A DNA stretch of 64,000 nt from Panopea generosa (lineage: Eukaryota > Mollusca > Bivalvia > Adapedonta > Hiatellidae). The notes beneath the pieces were generated by a model. It was not told the origin of the DNA and made no database searches. It worked only from the letters and a program-made list of their open reading frames with translations. Position numbers and translations under genes: made by a program. The stretch lies in contig CM055899.1 in NCBI GenBank assembly GCA_029582155.1, positions 71,849,719-71,913,718 on the forward strand, written 5' to 3'. Shown here in pieces: positions 19,441 to 32,054 of the stretch (position 1 is its first letter; each line of letters opens with the position of its first letter).

Positions 19441-19499
19441 CATTGAACGTGACATTGATTATAATCTAACACCATTAAAAAATGTTTCGGTTTAACATT

Positions 19500-21122
19500 A
19501 ACCTTATAGAAAGTATTTATATAAAACAGTAATGAAATAATAGTACTTATATACTATACTACTGAAATATTTGCAATACTGAAATACCATTATAACAGTA
19601 CTGATATACTATAATAATAGTGTACTATATTACTGATATATTTTGTTACTAAATTCTACAGTACATATATAATATAGTACTTATATACTACAGTACTGAA
19701 GAACTTTAGTACTTATGTACTATAATACTGATATATTATATTATATTACTGAAAAACGATAGTACTGATGTAATAATGATATGTCATAGTATTGAAATAC
19801 AATCATAATTGTACTGGTATACTATAATATGTACTTATATACTATATTACTGATATATCGTAGTATTGAAATACAATCATAGTTGTACTGGTATACTATA
19901 ATATGTACTTATATACTATACTACTGATATATCATAGTATTGCAATACAATCATAATTGTACTGGTATAATATAATACTTATATACTATATTACTGATAT
20001 ATCACAGTTTTGCAATATATTCATAATCGTACTGGTATACTATAATACTTATATATCATACTACTGATATATCGTAGTATTGCAATACAATCATAATTGT
20101 ACTGGTATACTATAATACTTATATACTATATTACTGATATATCACAGTATTGCAATACAATCACAATTGTACTGGTATACTATAATACTTATATACTATA
20201 TTACTGATATATCACAGTATTGCAATACAATCACAATTGTACTGGTATACTATAATACTTAAATACTAAATTACTGATAAATCACAGTATTGCAATACAA
20301 TCTTAATTGTACTGTTATACTGTAATGCTTATATACTATAATACTGATATATCATAGTATTGAAATACAATCATAATTGTACTGATATACTATATGTCTC
20401 ATATACTATATTACTGATGTATCATAGTATTGCAATACACTCATAATTGTACTGATATACTATATTTCTCATATACTATATTACTGATATATCGTAATAT
20501 TGAAATACAATCATAATTGTACTGATATACTATGTTTCTCATATACTATATTACTGATGTATCATAGTATTGCAATACAATCATAATTGTACTGATATAC
20601 TATATTTCTCATATACTATATTACTGATATATCGTAATATTGAAATACAATCATAATTGTACTGATATACTATGTTTCTCATATACTATATTACTGATGT
20701 ATCATAGCATTGCAATACAATCATAATTGTACTGGTATACTGTAATACTTATATACTATTTTACTGATATATCAATGTAATGCAACACAATCATAAATAT
20801 ACTGGTATACTATAATACTTATATACTATATTACTGATATAAGTAGTATTGAAATACAATCATAATTGTTCTGATATATTATAATACTTATATACTAAAT
20901 TACTGATATATCGTAGTATTGAAATACAATCTTAATTGAACTGATATACTATAATACTTAAATACAATGTTACTGATTTATCATAGTTTTGCAATATAAT
21001 CATAATTGTACCGGTATACTATAATAATTATATACTATATTACTGATATATCGTATTATTGAAATATAATCATAGTTGTACTGATATACTATATTTCTCA
21101 TATACTATATTACTGATGTATC
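19500..21122 (+). repeat. AT-rich minisatellite, about 70-bp unit, left part
   Basis: Units contain TTACTGATATATCATAGTAT, TGAAATACAATCATAATTGT, ACTGGTATACTATAATACTT and ATATACTATA. There are about 20 copies, first irregular and then regular from about 19790. The array stops abruptly at 21122 and resumes at about 25690, so it is split by the 4.5-kb insertion. Confidence 0.9.
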
Positions 21123-21447
21123 GACTCAAGTACCCCATAATTGCAATCCGTTTGCGCTCCGTTTGCGCTCAGTTTGCGCTCCGGTTGTGTGCAATCGATT
21201 AAGTGCAGTTAATTTAATGCACTCACAAACGCATGTATCCAGTTTAACGGTTAATGGTTAACTAGCACATTTGAACATTTTATTGATTAACTTGTTCCAA
21301 TACCATATGAAACAGACATCCATTTAAATCAGATGTATCTTTTAATTGGTATCACCTAATTAACTTGTTACAAACACCATATGAAAGAAACACACATTTT
21401 AATCAACCATTAATTACTTTATAGCTTTTTATCCAGGTTGAGATAAA

Positions 21448-21645
21448 ACTGGAGGGGCATTTGTCCGTACATATATTTATATACAACTGGAAGGGCAAAT
21501 GTCCGCCTTTGCAAAACCATGGAAGGGCAATTGTCCACGTATGTAAATTGAGCGGAAGGGCAAACGTCCGCCTATGCAAAACTATGGGAAGGCAAATGTC
21601 CGCCTCAGCAAAACTGTGGAAAGGCAATTGCCTACCTAAGCAAAT
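21448..21645 (+). repeat. Minisatellite GGAAGGGCAAATGTCCGCCT
   Basis: About six units of 30-36 bp with GGAAGGGCAAATGTCCGCCT and GCAAAACTATGG. The arms GGGCA..TGTCC give each unit weak dyad symmetry. Open frames across it on both strands are by-products. Confidence 0.75.
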
Positions 21646-21839
21646 GTTCGTATACCGTTTATACATGTTTGGCTTAACAGTAATCCATTTATTCAGTGTA
21701 AGCAGTGACTTGACAACATGTGGATATGCCACTGGTTTTGTTAATGTTCAAACTAAAATCAGCTTTACAGTCTATTTGCATTGCATGGGTGATGAGAATA
21801 ATTATTATAATCCGTGCAATAGAATTTGACATATAATAA

Positions 21840-23300
21840 ATGAGTTTTATTTTAAAAAAAATCTTTTAATCTTTTTCTCAATTTGGCTTCACTAAACTTA
21901 AAAAAAAATATTCTGATATTGTAAGATATTATAATATTTTCGTTATCTTTACTTAAATAAAAATTATATGTACCTGAAATTAACTTTTTAGTGTGTTTCT
22001 CACATTGGTTGCAAATGTGGCGTCATCATTTTTTTTTACTGATACATGTAGTATGATTTATGTTAAAATATTGTTTAAAATGACAAACTATATGAAAGTT
22101 GTTTGAAAATATACCCACTGTGCTATACCGCTTCATATATGACACGCAGCAACACAGACACCCGTGGTGTTAATTACATTATGTCACATGCCAGTAAGAG
22201 CCGTGTCAATTAAATTATACGCTAAAGTGGTGACTTATCGGACCAAGGAAGAACCCTGCTGATATGTATGATTTTATTTGATTGTAATTAGTACCCGATG
22301 GATGAATCTTAATTGAACCCGCAGTATGTGATTGAAAAGAAAAACAGTATACTTGTGCACATCCCATTCAATAATGCAAATAATAGTACCAAATTAATTG
22401 TATTCTTCAATATATATGTTTTATTATTTACTTCATGTATGTAACACAATTATGTTCACTCTCGTATTACTGCATGCATGCATTGGATTGTTTGTGTAAA
22501 TAACGATGACCTGTATATGTTCAAGTTATATTGAATAAAATTATGTTCTGTTCTGTTCACTATAAAGTGGGTCAGTAGTGCAGCGAATAAATCTGAAAAC
22601 ACAATTCAGTACCAGATCTAATAAGGGATTGCATTGGAGAATGATATGCGTAAGCTCCGAGCTTACTTCACAATCAAGCTAAATTAAATTAATAAAGAAT
22701 AAATTTACGTATGCCAAAATAACACGACAGGCCGAAATAAAACGATAGAAACAGGAAATAAAAAATATACTGTTTTTACTTTAATTGCAATATAACAGTT
22801 ATACGTTCATTTTTTTTACAACTACCACAGATTCAGTGTAACTATGTTTGGGAAAAATATTGAATTGAAAATGGATAATTTTTATTTTGCCAAAATACAT
22901 AAGCAAATAGAATCATAATCATATAATTTTCCGCATATCTATGTTTTGTTGTCACGCATGTATTGATTTTTTTTTGTATTTGAAGCTGTATACGCTTAAA
23001 TAGAAATAAAGTATATGTTCTATAACTAAATAATATCGAAACAGCAAGGCATATAGTGAATTCATATTTCATCTTTTCGAATTGTTATTTACAGTATACT
23101 AGTATATAACTTGAAATTATTTATATTTTAGTTGCGCAAACAAATCATGTTTAATATGCAACTGAATTGGCCTTGAGACCGTAGTTAACCATTGATGCAT
23201 CGTCCATTGTATAATAGGTATTTTAAACATATTATAAAGATTAGCTTAATATTGATATTTATTTTAAAAATAGAAAAATTGTAGACCAAAATTAGTTTTA
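21840..23300. other. No gene seen inside the 4.5-kb insertion
   Basis: AT-rich sequence with only short open frames, no recognisable domain and no repeat found elsewhere in the window. Confidence 0.55.
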
Positions 23301-23302
23301 TA

Positions 23303-23760
23303 ATGCGTTATACCAAAGAAAATTTAAATATACCAATGGGCACACATTTTGTTCATTTTAAGTCTATCTTTCCGAATAGTGTCAACAGTTGTTCGTCCAA
23401 CCCCAAGCCGGTCTCCAATTTCTCGAACTCTATCCCGCCGATCTTCATTAATGATAGACTGCACCGACGTCACGAGTCCATCATCGATTAATCCCGGTCG
23501 TCCCGGTCTCTCATTATCAGCAGTTGACTTTCTACCGCCCGAAAATCGTGTATGCCACGTGTACACTAATACACGGCATACTTTCGGTTTGCCGTTGCAG
23601 TTTGAATGGTATCTCCTGGAGATTTTCCTAAAGAAACGCACAGTTTAATTATAGTGCGCTCTTCCGCGACGTTAAACGTTTTTGGTGTCATCATAATTTC
23701 ATGCAGTTATGGAAACTGGCTGTAAAATATAAACAACTTGAACGTTGCCACTGAAATTGT
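23303..23760 (-). mobile_element. Mariner-like transposon fragment (N-terminal part)
   Basis: On the minus strand a start at 23694 opens MTPKTFNVAEERTIIKLC and SLGKSPGDTIQ. A one-base shift at about 23610 leads into VLVYTWHTRFSGGRKSTADN, RPGRPGLIDDG and RDRVREIGDRLGVGRTTVDT. These are the two helix-turn-helix motifs of mariner/IS630 transposases, with the GRPG linker between them. The catalytic half is absent, because the frame ends in AT-rich DNA at about 23320. It is a truncated, inactive relic. Confidence 0.75.
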
Positions 23761-23950
23761 CAAGATATGACGTCGACGTCACGTTCATTTAACCGGAAAA
23801 AATCGACTTATTTACTCTATTGTGTGTTATATACCGCTCGTATATATCGTATGTGTTTTTTTTCATCTTTTGGTGATGTCCGACCTGCCCCGCACATCGT
23901 TTTACGACTATGCGTTTATAGGCATATTTCGTAATTTTTTAAACAATTGT

Positions 23951-25465
23951 TAAATATACTAACGGAAAAAAGAAACTGCGCATGTGTAAAATGTTCATGT
24001 ATCGCTCAATTTTATAAATTAAAGCTTGAAACTTTACACAGGTAAGTTGTGTATCCCTCTCGGTCATTTACACTGGTCAGTGCATGAGTTGCACGGGTAG
24101 TTTGTCTGTCTGGTCAACGTCTTCGTTTTCATGGGTTTATTCCGGCCAGCAGTCAATCGCAAACACGTTTGTCGACTAAACCTGTGTAAAAGCATAGTGT
24201 TGATACCTGTAAGACACAAAACCAGCATACTTTTGAAAAACGTCTTTGATACGCCATGCCAAGGTTGAATGAAACTGACAGATGCCGCGCCGTAGGCATG
24301 ATTGAAGCTGGTGTACGTCATACTTACGTTGCCAGACGATTTGGTGTGCACCGAAATACTGTAAACGCCTTGTGGAGACGGTACCAACAGTTTGGGACCA
24401 CCAGAGACCGGCCTCGGTCAGGACGTCCACGCGTAACGTTTAGTCGCTAGGAACGTACATCCGGGTCGTTCATCTCCGTGAACGACTCAGAACTGCTACT
24501 TTGACGGCTAGAAGTATTCCTGGCCTTAGAAGAATTAGTCCCCGGACGGTACGTAATCGATTGCTTGAACGAGACATACGTCCACGACGTCCAGCCATAC
24601 GTACTGTCCCCAGCAACGTCATCGTGTAGCACGTTTTGCCTGGTGTAGACGACACATACACTTCACGCAACAGGACTGGGCACGTGTTCTTTTCACGGAT
24701 GAGTCCAGGTTTCATCTCGACAGTAGCGACGGTCGTTCTAGAGTGTACTGTCGTGTTGGTGTACGTTTCCATGACAGTTGTGTGATTCAACGACGTCTAT
24801 TCGGCGGAGGTAGTGTCATAGTTTGGGGTGGCAACTCATCCCGTGGCAGAACAGCTCTTGTGGTTGTGGACGGCACACTTACAGGCATCAGATACCGTGA
24901 CGAGATCATACGGCCTCACGTCATTCCATTTGTGCAGCAACGTAACGCCACGCTGCAACAGGATAACGCTCGCCCGCACTTCGCACGGGTCGTCACCGAC
25001 TTCTTGATCCAGAACAATGTGAATGTGCTGCCCTGGCCTGCAATGTCAACGGATATGTAGCCTATAGAACACGTGTGGGATGAGATGCAGCGTCGCTTAC
25101 GTTGCCTCCAAAATCAGCCGTTGACGTTACCTGACCTGTCACGTGCTCCTGTGAGAATCTTGAATGGTATTCCCCAGGCATTTTCCAGCACACTTTTCGT
25201 ATCAATGAGGCGTCGTTGCCAAGCATGCATCGATTCCAATGGTGGACATACACGGTATTGGTGAGATGAACTTTGTTTAGAGAACGTCTCTAAAAACTGA
25301 TCTATATCCAAGACGCTGCTGATGCAGTAACCATATCAATTGAACTGATGTTAAATAAAGGTCAGATAAAACTCTGTTGACATTTTTTTTGCGATTTCTT
25401 ATATATCTCCTTAGTTATAGCATATTATACCCATGCACAGTTTCTTTTTTCCGCTAGTATATTTA
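23951..25465 (+). mobile_element. Tc1-like DNA transposon, 1.5 kb, near full length
   Basis: Inverted ends of about 33 bp: both ends, read inwards, give TAAATATACTARCGG then AAAAAAGAAACTGYGCATG. The length of 1515 bp is normal for Tc1. The ends differ at only about two positions. TA dinucleotides border the ends. The element lies inside the larger 21.1-25.7-kb insertion and so was inserted there later, or was carried with it. Confidence 0.88.
24256..25264 (+). pseudogene. Tc1-family transposase, DD34E, disrupted
   Basis: The N-terminus MPRLNETDRCRAVGMIEAG with VARRFGVHRNTVNALWRRY and the GRPR hook is a paired-type DNA-binding domain. The catalytic triad is visible: Asp in FTDESRF (24698), Asp in QQDNARPH (24962) and Glu in PIEHVWDE (25067), with 34 residues between the last two. 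The C-terminus is RRRCQACIDSNGGHTRYW and TGA at 25262. Breaks: a stop plus shifts at about 24450-24640, and a TAG (25058-25060) three codons before the catalytic Glu. The protein is inactive, but damage is light, so the copy is fairly young. Confidence 0.85.
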
Positions 25466-25689
25466 CGGACATAACTCATAAGACATAGTACTTTATAGTA
25501 ATAAAGTGGAATTTGATCAGGCTGCGTTAATTTTCTAACAACGCCTAGTGTCTACGTATTTTACGGACACACCTCGTGCATGGTTTATAAATATGTGAAA
25601 AGAACATTTCGTTTTTATTTCGATTTTGATTATCGACTTAACCCTAAAATAACGGGAAACGCATTTGGGGTACTTAAGCGGATAAGGGT

Positions 25690-25975
25690 TTATACTTATA
25701 TACTATATTACTGATATTTCATAGTATTGAAATACAATCATAATTGTATTGGTATACTATAATAGGTATATACTCTATTACTTATATATCATAGTATTGA
25801 AATACAATCATAATTGTACAGGTATACTATAACACTTATATACTATATAACAGATATATCATATCACATAAATGCTGCAGTACTGATATAATATAGTACT
25901 TATATACTACAAAACCGATTTACTATAGTATTTATTATGTTACTGATATAGTATAGTACACTGAGGGACTATACA
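25690..25975 (+). repeat. AT-rich minisatellite, about 70-bp unit, right part
   Basis: It resumes with TACTTATATACTATATTACT, CATAGTATTGAAATACAATC and ATAATTGTATTGGTATAC, identical in type to 19500-21122. Short remnants continue at 26380-26460, 26690-26800 and 27985-28110. Confidence 0.85.
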
Positions 25976-26514
25976 AACGCAAAAGTCAGATTTCGTAAAA
26001 AAAACCCAAAAAAAAACAAGTTTTGTACTTATCACTTTTAATCAAAATTTGCAACATTAACTATACATATAAACCTAAAAAAGTGTTTGACTTTCATTGG
26101 AGAATATTATCAATTTCCTGAGAATTAACGTTTCTAACTGCGAAACTCTAAATCACCAACTTTGCAATTAGTGGCGTTTGTAACTACCATTTACAGCAAG
26201 CAGGCAACGCATTCCCGCCTCGTTGAAAGCACAATATTTGCACTACAGTGTTGAGAAATGGCTCGTGGGAAGGCTCATTAACGTTTCTCGGTGGTGGCCG
26301 ACGAGAGTTAATGCATCTACCCTACTCATCCCAGACATGTTCAATTGGAGTGTTGCGTTTTTAAAGTATCTCAGTGTACTGACCTACTACATTACTGATA
26401 TACTACATTACTTATATATACTGTAGTACTCATATACTATATTACTGATATAAAATAGTAGTTTAGTTTAAACCTATTTACTCTAATTCAATTATGAAAC
26501 CAGTTCTTACTTAA

Positions 26515-26690
26515 GCAAATCACGCTCGAAATCGAACTTGGTAGAACCAGTACTAAGCATATGCAGAAAACGTGTCTTTCTCAAGGACATCACACTTAGC
26601 AGTGACGGAGGATCAAACCCAAGACTCTCCAATCAAGGGTTTGATGCTCGAACACTGGACCACGCTCTCCACTTTATATAGTAGTGCTGA
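26515..26690 (-). repeat. tRNA-derived SINE (minus strand)
   Basis: On the minus strand: GCGTGGTCCAGTGTTCGAGC (A-box region), CCTTGATTGGAGAGTC, TTGGGTTTGATCCTCCG (B box), then TTGAGAAAGACACGTTTTCT and TTAGTACTGGTTCTACC. The AGTACTGGTTCTA phrase is shared with the SINE at 5750, but the tRNA head differs. It interrupts remnants of the 70-bp minisatellite. Confidence 0.8.
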
Positions 26691-26813
26691 GACACTGTAG
26701 TATTTACTTAATATAGTGCTTATACAGTATAGTACTCATTATAATATAGTATTTATGCAAATAATATAGTGCTAATATAGTAAAGAAAAATACACATGTA
26801 ATATAGTATAAAT

Positions 26814-27975
26814 TTAATTATCTCCCTTTATGAAATTAAATATATATGAATTCACTGTATCTATATGATCCAACGGGTTTATAAATCTGTCCTGTATATA
26901 GCATGTGAGTAGTCATGAATCCTTAACTGGATCTTACTCATATAAAGCTATCACTTCATGTATGTAAATTTGTCTACCCTGTCCAGATGTGTTGCATGTA
27001 ATTCCATAGCATATAAGTCATGGTCGACACCAAATTTGTTGGTTTGGCAGAGGCCTTGATATTGTATCTATGGTTTGCATTGTTGCTAGGCGCACTCGCC
27101 GTAGTCTGGTCTGTACATTTATGTCTTGGTTATTCACAAATAATTATCTCCATATATATATCATGCATTGTGAATGAGCATCTGAAAAGATCCCAAAAAT
27201 CGTAAATTCCGTTGTTGTGAATTTAATTATCTCCCTTTATGAAATTAAATATATATATGAATTCACTATCTATATGATCCAACGGGCTTATAAATCTGTC
27301 CTGTATATAGCATGTGAGTAGTAATGAATCCTTAACTGGATCCTACTCATATAAAGCTATCATTCATGTATGTAAATTTGTCTACCCTGTCCAAATGTGT
27401 TGCATGTAATTCCATAGCATATAAGTCATGGTCGACACCAAATTTATTGGTTTGGCAGAGGCCTTGATATTGTATCTATGGTTTGCATTGTAGCTAGGCG
27501 CACTCGCCGTAGTCTGGTCTGTACATTTATGTCTTGGTTATTCACAAAAAATTATCTCCATATATATATCATGCATTGTGAATGAGCATCTGAAAAGATC
27601 CCAAAAATCGTAAATTCCGTTGTTGTGAATTTAATTATCTCCCTTTATGAAATTAAATATATATGAATTCACTGTATCTATATGATCCAACGGGTTTATA
27701 AATCTGTCCTGTATATAGCATGTGAGTAGTCATGAATCCTTAACTGGATCCTACTCATATAAAGCTACCACTTCATGTATGTAAATGTGTCCAGATGTGT
27801 TGCATGTAATTCCATAGCATATAAGTCATGGTCGACACCAAATTTATTGGTTTGGCAGAGGCCATGATATTATATCTATGGTTTGCATTGTAGCTAGGCG
27901 CACTCGCCGTAGTCTGGTCTGTACATTTATGTCTTGGTTATTCACAAATAATTATCTCCATATATATATATATAT
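26814..27975 (+). repeat. 408-bp tandem repeat, three copies
   Basis: Units start at TTAATTATCTCCCTTTATGA (26814, 27221, 27629) and contain GATCCAACGGGTTTATAAAT, TGAATCCTTAACTGGATC, TCATGGTCGACACCAAATTT and GGCGCACTCGCCGTAGTCTG. The third copy is cut short in a (TA)n run at about 27961. The copies are nearly identical. The same unit occurs inverted at 33118-34195. Confidence 0.92.
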
Positions 27976-28117
27976 ATATTATATGACATGAAGCTGATAT
28001 ATTACAGTAATTATATACTAACATTATAATGTTTATGTAGTATTTATATACCTAAATACTTATATGCTATATTGCTGATAAAGTACAGTAATCATATACA
28101 TGCATTATAGTATTTAT

Positions 28118-28405
28118 AATGGACCAGAGTTTTACTTGTAGTGAAGACATTACTGGGCACGGCTTTTAGTACACTTATTATGGTTAGTTGTGAACTTTAA
28201 CTCCCTGGTCTAGAGTTTTACCTGTAGTGAAGCCACTACTGGGCGCGGCTTATAGTACACTTATTATGGCTAGTTGAGAACTTTAACTCCCTGGACCAGA
28301 GTTTTACTTGTAGTGAACACATGACTGGGCGCGGCTTTTAGTACACTTATTAAGGCTAGTTGTGAAATTTAACTCCAAGGACCAGAGTTTTACTTGTAGT
28401 GAAGA
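28118..28405 (+). repeat. Minisatellite, about 85-90-bp unit, 3-4 copies
   Basis: The unit contains GGACCAGAGTTTTACTTGTA, GTGAAGACATTACTGGGCGC and GGCTAGTTGTGAACTTTAAC, ending TCCCTGG. The copies start near 28121, 28206, 28295 and 28379. Confidence 0.85.
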
Positions 28406-28619
28406 CATTACTTGGCGCAAATGATAATATACCTATTGCTCTTCCTATTTCGTAACAAAATGGAGATGTTTTCAATTTGGTAAAATACATACCTATGTCT
28501 AAATAACTAGCATTTTTAGTTATGTCAAAAGAGTGTCAAAATCCCTGCTAAAGCAGACGATGGTGAATGTTATTAACAATCCTATAACATGTGTTAAAAC
28601 TTAGGGAAGGTAGTGGTGC

Positions 28620-28745
28620 CTTGGCACTTGTCTACGTAGGTACGCATGCCTGACATGTATGTCTGACACACGTACAAGTAGGTGGGAATGTCTTGTACGT
28701 GTGCACGTAGGTTTGTATATCTGACACGTGTGTACGTATGTTTAT
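28620..28745 (+). repeat. Minisatellite, TACGTAGGT / TCTGACACGTG unit
   Basis: About three imperfect copies of a roughly 40-bp unit rich in ACGTGT/ACGTAG, each with GTATGTCTGACA-type phrases. Confidence 0.7.
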
Positions 28746-28832
28746 ATGTATAATGGTTAAATAATGGTCTTGTGAACAAAATAGATTAACTGTTATTATA
28801 TTTGAAAAACGTTTGGCGTAGCGTCACTCCGT

Positions 28833-29330
28833 CTAGGTCTCACTGAACAATTACATCCCTTACATGACGGAAGCAAGATTATTACGCCCAAGAAATAAGA
28901 GCTGTGTAAAGTGGTTGTTTTTTTTTTTTGTTTTTTTTTAAAATGCATAAAATGTCATATTTCTGTGTGCATATGGGAACATTGGAACATTTTCATGATT
29001 TCTGCAAAGTTTGGGTGACCCTGGGAACTGTTTGATGATGCTATAACAGTTTAAAGATACATAGTGATACACTGCAACAAATGGGCAGAATTGTCAAAAA
29101 TGAAGGGATGCCATCAAACCATCGAAATTGTGAAAAAGCAACCTGGTCAACCCCATGTTTTTTTCTGCATATTTTGACCAACAGAGGACTATCTATGGGA
29201 ATAAGGCTCTTTTAGAACCATTGGTAATGTATCCAGTGTTCAAGAAGTGCATGTCTCTATATGTAGAACAGTACAAAATTAATTGGTGTGTGAGACGTCT
29301 AGTCTATGAGCAAATATCTGTTCAAAAAGC
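28833..29330 (+). repeat. Dispersed repeat B, copy 2
   Basis: It is homologous to 4422-5000 in the same orientation (GACTATCTATGG, CATTGGTAATGT, GAGCTGTGTAA) and contains a T-rich tract at 28916-28938. It carries no conserved coding frame. Confidence 0.6.
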
Positions 29331-29419
29331 CCACATACATGTAGCATCTTTTCAACAGAAAAGGTCCGTCACTTGGAAACGTTTGGTATATGCATTTCCT
29401 GACCTTAAGTAATAATAAA

Positions 29420-30290
29420 TTATGTCATCACTTTAAAGATTTTTTATGGTTAAATTCTTGAAAATATCAAAGAAAAAATAGAACATTTCTTGAATATTTA
29501 TATATCGTGTTGTGTTTGTTAAGGTTAAAAGAGAATCCTGAGGAAGAAATGGTTTAATCATTGACCTCAGTGACAGTAAGTATCTGTTTTATAACATGTG
29601 CAAGAAATCTTCGGAATTAGGTGTTACAGCATCTAAACATCATCATATATGTTCGATTTTTGTAAAGCACCTAGATATAATTATAGTTTCGAAAATGATC
29701 TATTTACATAAAATATACTGTCGTGATGCAAACAGGAATCAAAAAGTCAAAATTGATAGTTATGCGTGCACATCACTGCTTACCAGGCAATCAAAACTGT
29801 TCATCATTTATATATTATAAATATCAAAAGCAAGTCTTTCATTGACGAATCAATTGAACACTGGATCAGATAGGGCCTAGTAAATAGTCAGTTGTTCTAA
29901 GAATGCTAACATTAGACATTAATGCATTTAATGCTATTAATAAAGGTGAACGTTCATGGATAACTTTCCTATGACCCATAATGTACATGGTTTTGAAAAC
30001 AAAAAGACATATGCATCCAATATTGGGACGTATTTATTTCTTTTATATTAATTGTAGGTTGATCATTTTAAATTCTGTCAATGGATGTTTTTATTATATA
30101 TTGATATAATTTATTTATTGTTCAACAAGATCTATGGATGCATCGACTGTTCCATGCCTACTCAAAATGTTAATTCTGTCACGAATTTGTTACAAAAAGC
30201 TCTGAAAATTAAATTTTCTATTTTTCCTTGATTTTTATATGTCCTTGATATAGGTACGTGTATGTATGGATACTATTGATATATATTGCT
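29420..30290. other. No gene seen
   Basis: AT-rich sequence with short chance frames only. It separates repeat B from the left arm of the inverted duplication. Confidence 0.6.
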
Positions 30291-30296
30291 GGTGTT

Positions 30297-30602
30297 ATGC
30301 CTGGCATGTTGGAGCGCAAGATGATGGGAGGGGAAAGAAGGGAGGTGGAGGAAAGATGGGTGGATTAGTGATGGTGAGATGGAAGGAGGGTGAATGGGTG
30401 GAAGATTGAGGCAGAGAGGAAGAGAGGGAAGGTGAGAGATAGGATGGGTGAGAGGGATGGAGCAGGGGTAGGAAGGAAGGTGAGTAGATGCGTGAAAGGG
30501 ATTGCTCATGGGCGGGTGGGATGATGGGTGGAAGGGGGAGGGAGAGAGGGAGAGAAAAATGGACGGATGGAAGGTGGGAAAGAGGTATGAAGAGAGGGGG
30601 TG

Positions 30603-30645
<43 letters not shown>

Positions 30646-30838
30646 CGGACGGACGGTGGGAAGATGGGAAGCAGAGAAGGCGTTTCTACATACCTTACGC
30701 ACATCACCAGTCTGTTTATGAGGGATGGGAGGGAGGGTGGAAGGGATGAAGGAAGGGGTGGGTGTGAGTGGATGGATGGAGGGAGAGAAAAATGGAGGGA
30801 TGGAGAGTGGGAAAGAGGGATGAAGAGAATGGGTGGAT

Positions 30839-30872
<34 letters not shown>

Positions 30873-31140
30873 CAGAGAGCGACGGACGGACGGACGGAAG
30901 GACGGACGGACGGTGGGAGGATGGGAAGTAGAGAAGGCGTTTGTACATACCTTATGCACATCACCAGTCTGTTTAGGAGGGAGGAGGGGGAGGGTGGATG
31001 GGAGTGGGGGGAAGGGATGAAGAGAGGGGTGGGTGTAAGTGGATGGAGGGTGGGAGAGAAGAATGGAGGGATGAAGAGTGGGAAAGAGGGATGAAGAGAG
31101 GGAGGGTGGATGGGTGGGAGAGAGAGCTCAAAGCCACAAT
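30297..31140 (+). repeat. Polypurine array (GGGA/GAGA) with about 250-bp period
   Basis: The strand is almost purely purine. Blocks of GGATGGGAGGGAGGGTGGA, (GA)n at 30607-30641 and 30840-30876, and (GGAC)n are punctuated by a conserved CATACCTTAYGCACATCACC phrase (about 30690 and 30948). The pyrimidine-strand counterpart is at 51400-52030. Confidence 0.88.
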
Positions 31141-31399
31141 TATTTTGAACGTGTTCTTGAGCGGCACTTGTAAAATATGTATATTTTTATCTGATAAAAG
31201 CAGCGCAATAAAAAACAACACGTACAAAGCTCTCTCCATGGAAACGGGGCTTTATAGAAGTATGAGAGAAAAACGCATAACACACACACTTATTTATTAA
31301 TCAACCTCCCCCTAATTCCCCCCCACCCCACTCCAAAAAAAAAAAAAAAAAAAAGCAAAACCAACAAGCAAAACCAATAGAGAATATTCAAATGGGTAA

Positions 31400-31835
31400 A
31401 TGTATAATCTCCTACACCTCGCCCTCCTTCCAACACACGCACCCTTCCACCTACCATTGCTTCCCCCCGCCCTCCCCCCCCCCCCACACGTCCTCCCTCC
31501 CTCATAAACTGAGACTGGTGATGTGCCTAAGGTGTGTACAATGCCCTCCACACCCTTACTCCGTTCGTCCGTTTTCCCTCACACCCATCCATCCATCCCA
31601 TCATTTTTTCTCTTCCCCCCTCCCTCCCCCTCCCACCTTCTCACCCACCCACTCTAATCTCCCTACCATCCCTCTCCTCCTTCCCACCCACCCACAAACC
31701 CACGCTCCTTCCCTTTTACCCACCCACTCACTAACCCACCTACGTTTCCTCTCCGTCTTCCCTCCTAAATGGAGACTGGTGATGAGCATAAGGCGTGTAC
31801 ATATGCTCTCACTCCCTCCTTCCCAACCTCCGCCC
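31400..31835 (+). repeat. Polypyrimidine array (CCCTCCC/CCCACC)
   Basis: The same repeat family with strand bias flipped relative to 30297-31140, holding ACTGGTGATGTGCCTAAGG phrases at about 31512 and 31777. The flip occurs across an approximately 130-bp non-repetitive core at 31125-31260. Confidence 0.85.
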
Positions 31836-32054
31836 ATGATATTTTTGCAAGATAAATAATACGCCTTCTAATGCACATTGAGGGTAGCATAGAATGTTCA
31901 CCCCATCTTATTCTCAACAACCTACTAAGTTTTATTTTATAGTTTTAAAAAGTGTATAATTATAATGTCACATTAAAATACTTAGATAAAAAAACATAAA
32001 AAACATAGAAAAAAAACCCACAAAAACACAAAAATTAAAAAAAAACACACACAG

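Larger units (their letters stand above)
21123..25685. mobile_element. 4.5-kb insertion with short inverted ends inside the minisatellite
   Basis: Left end CTCAAGTACCCCA (core 21128-21137). Right end read inwards CTTAAGTACCCCA (core 25675-25666). On both outer sides the 70-bp minisatellite is directly resumed. The element contains an 11-bp GTTTGCGCTC repeat near its left end, a small GGAAGGGCAAATGTCC repeat, a mariner fragment and a complete-length Tc1-like transposon. No transposase of its own is recognised, so it is probably a non-autonomous DNA transposon or a composite. A target duplication is not clear. Confidence 0.5.

Noticed and set aside
30273-31859. Pro/Ser/Leu- and Arg/Glu/Gly-rich frames up to 228 residues
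   Set aside because: Composition effects of polypurine/polypyrimidine arrays. The same holds for 50898-52161.
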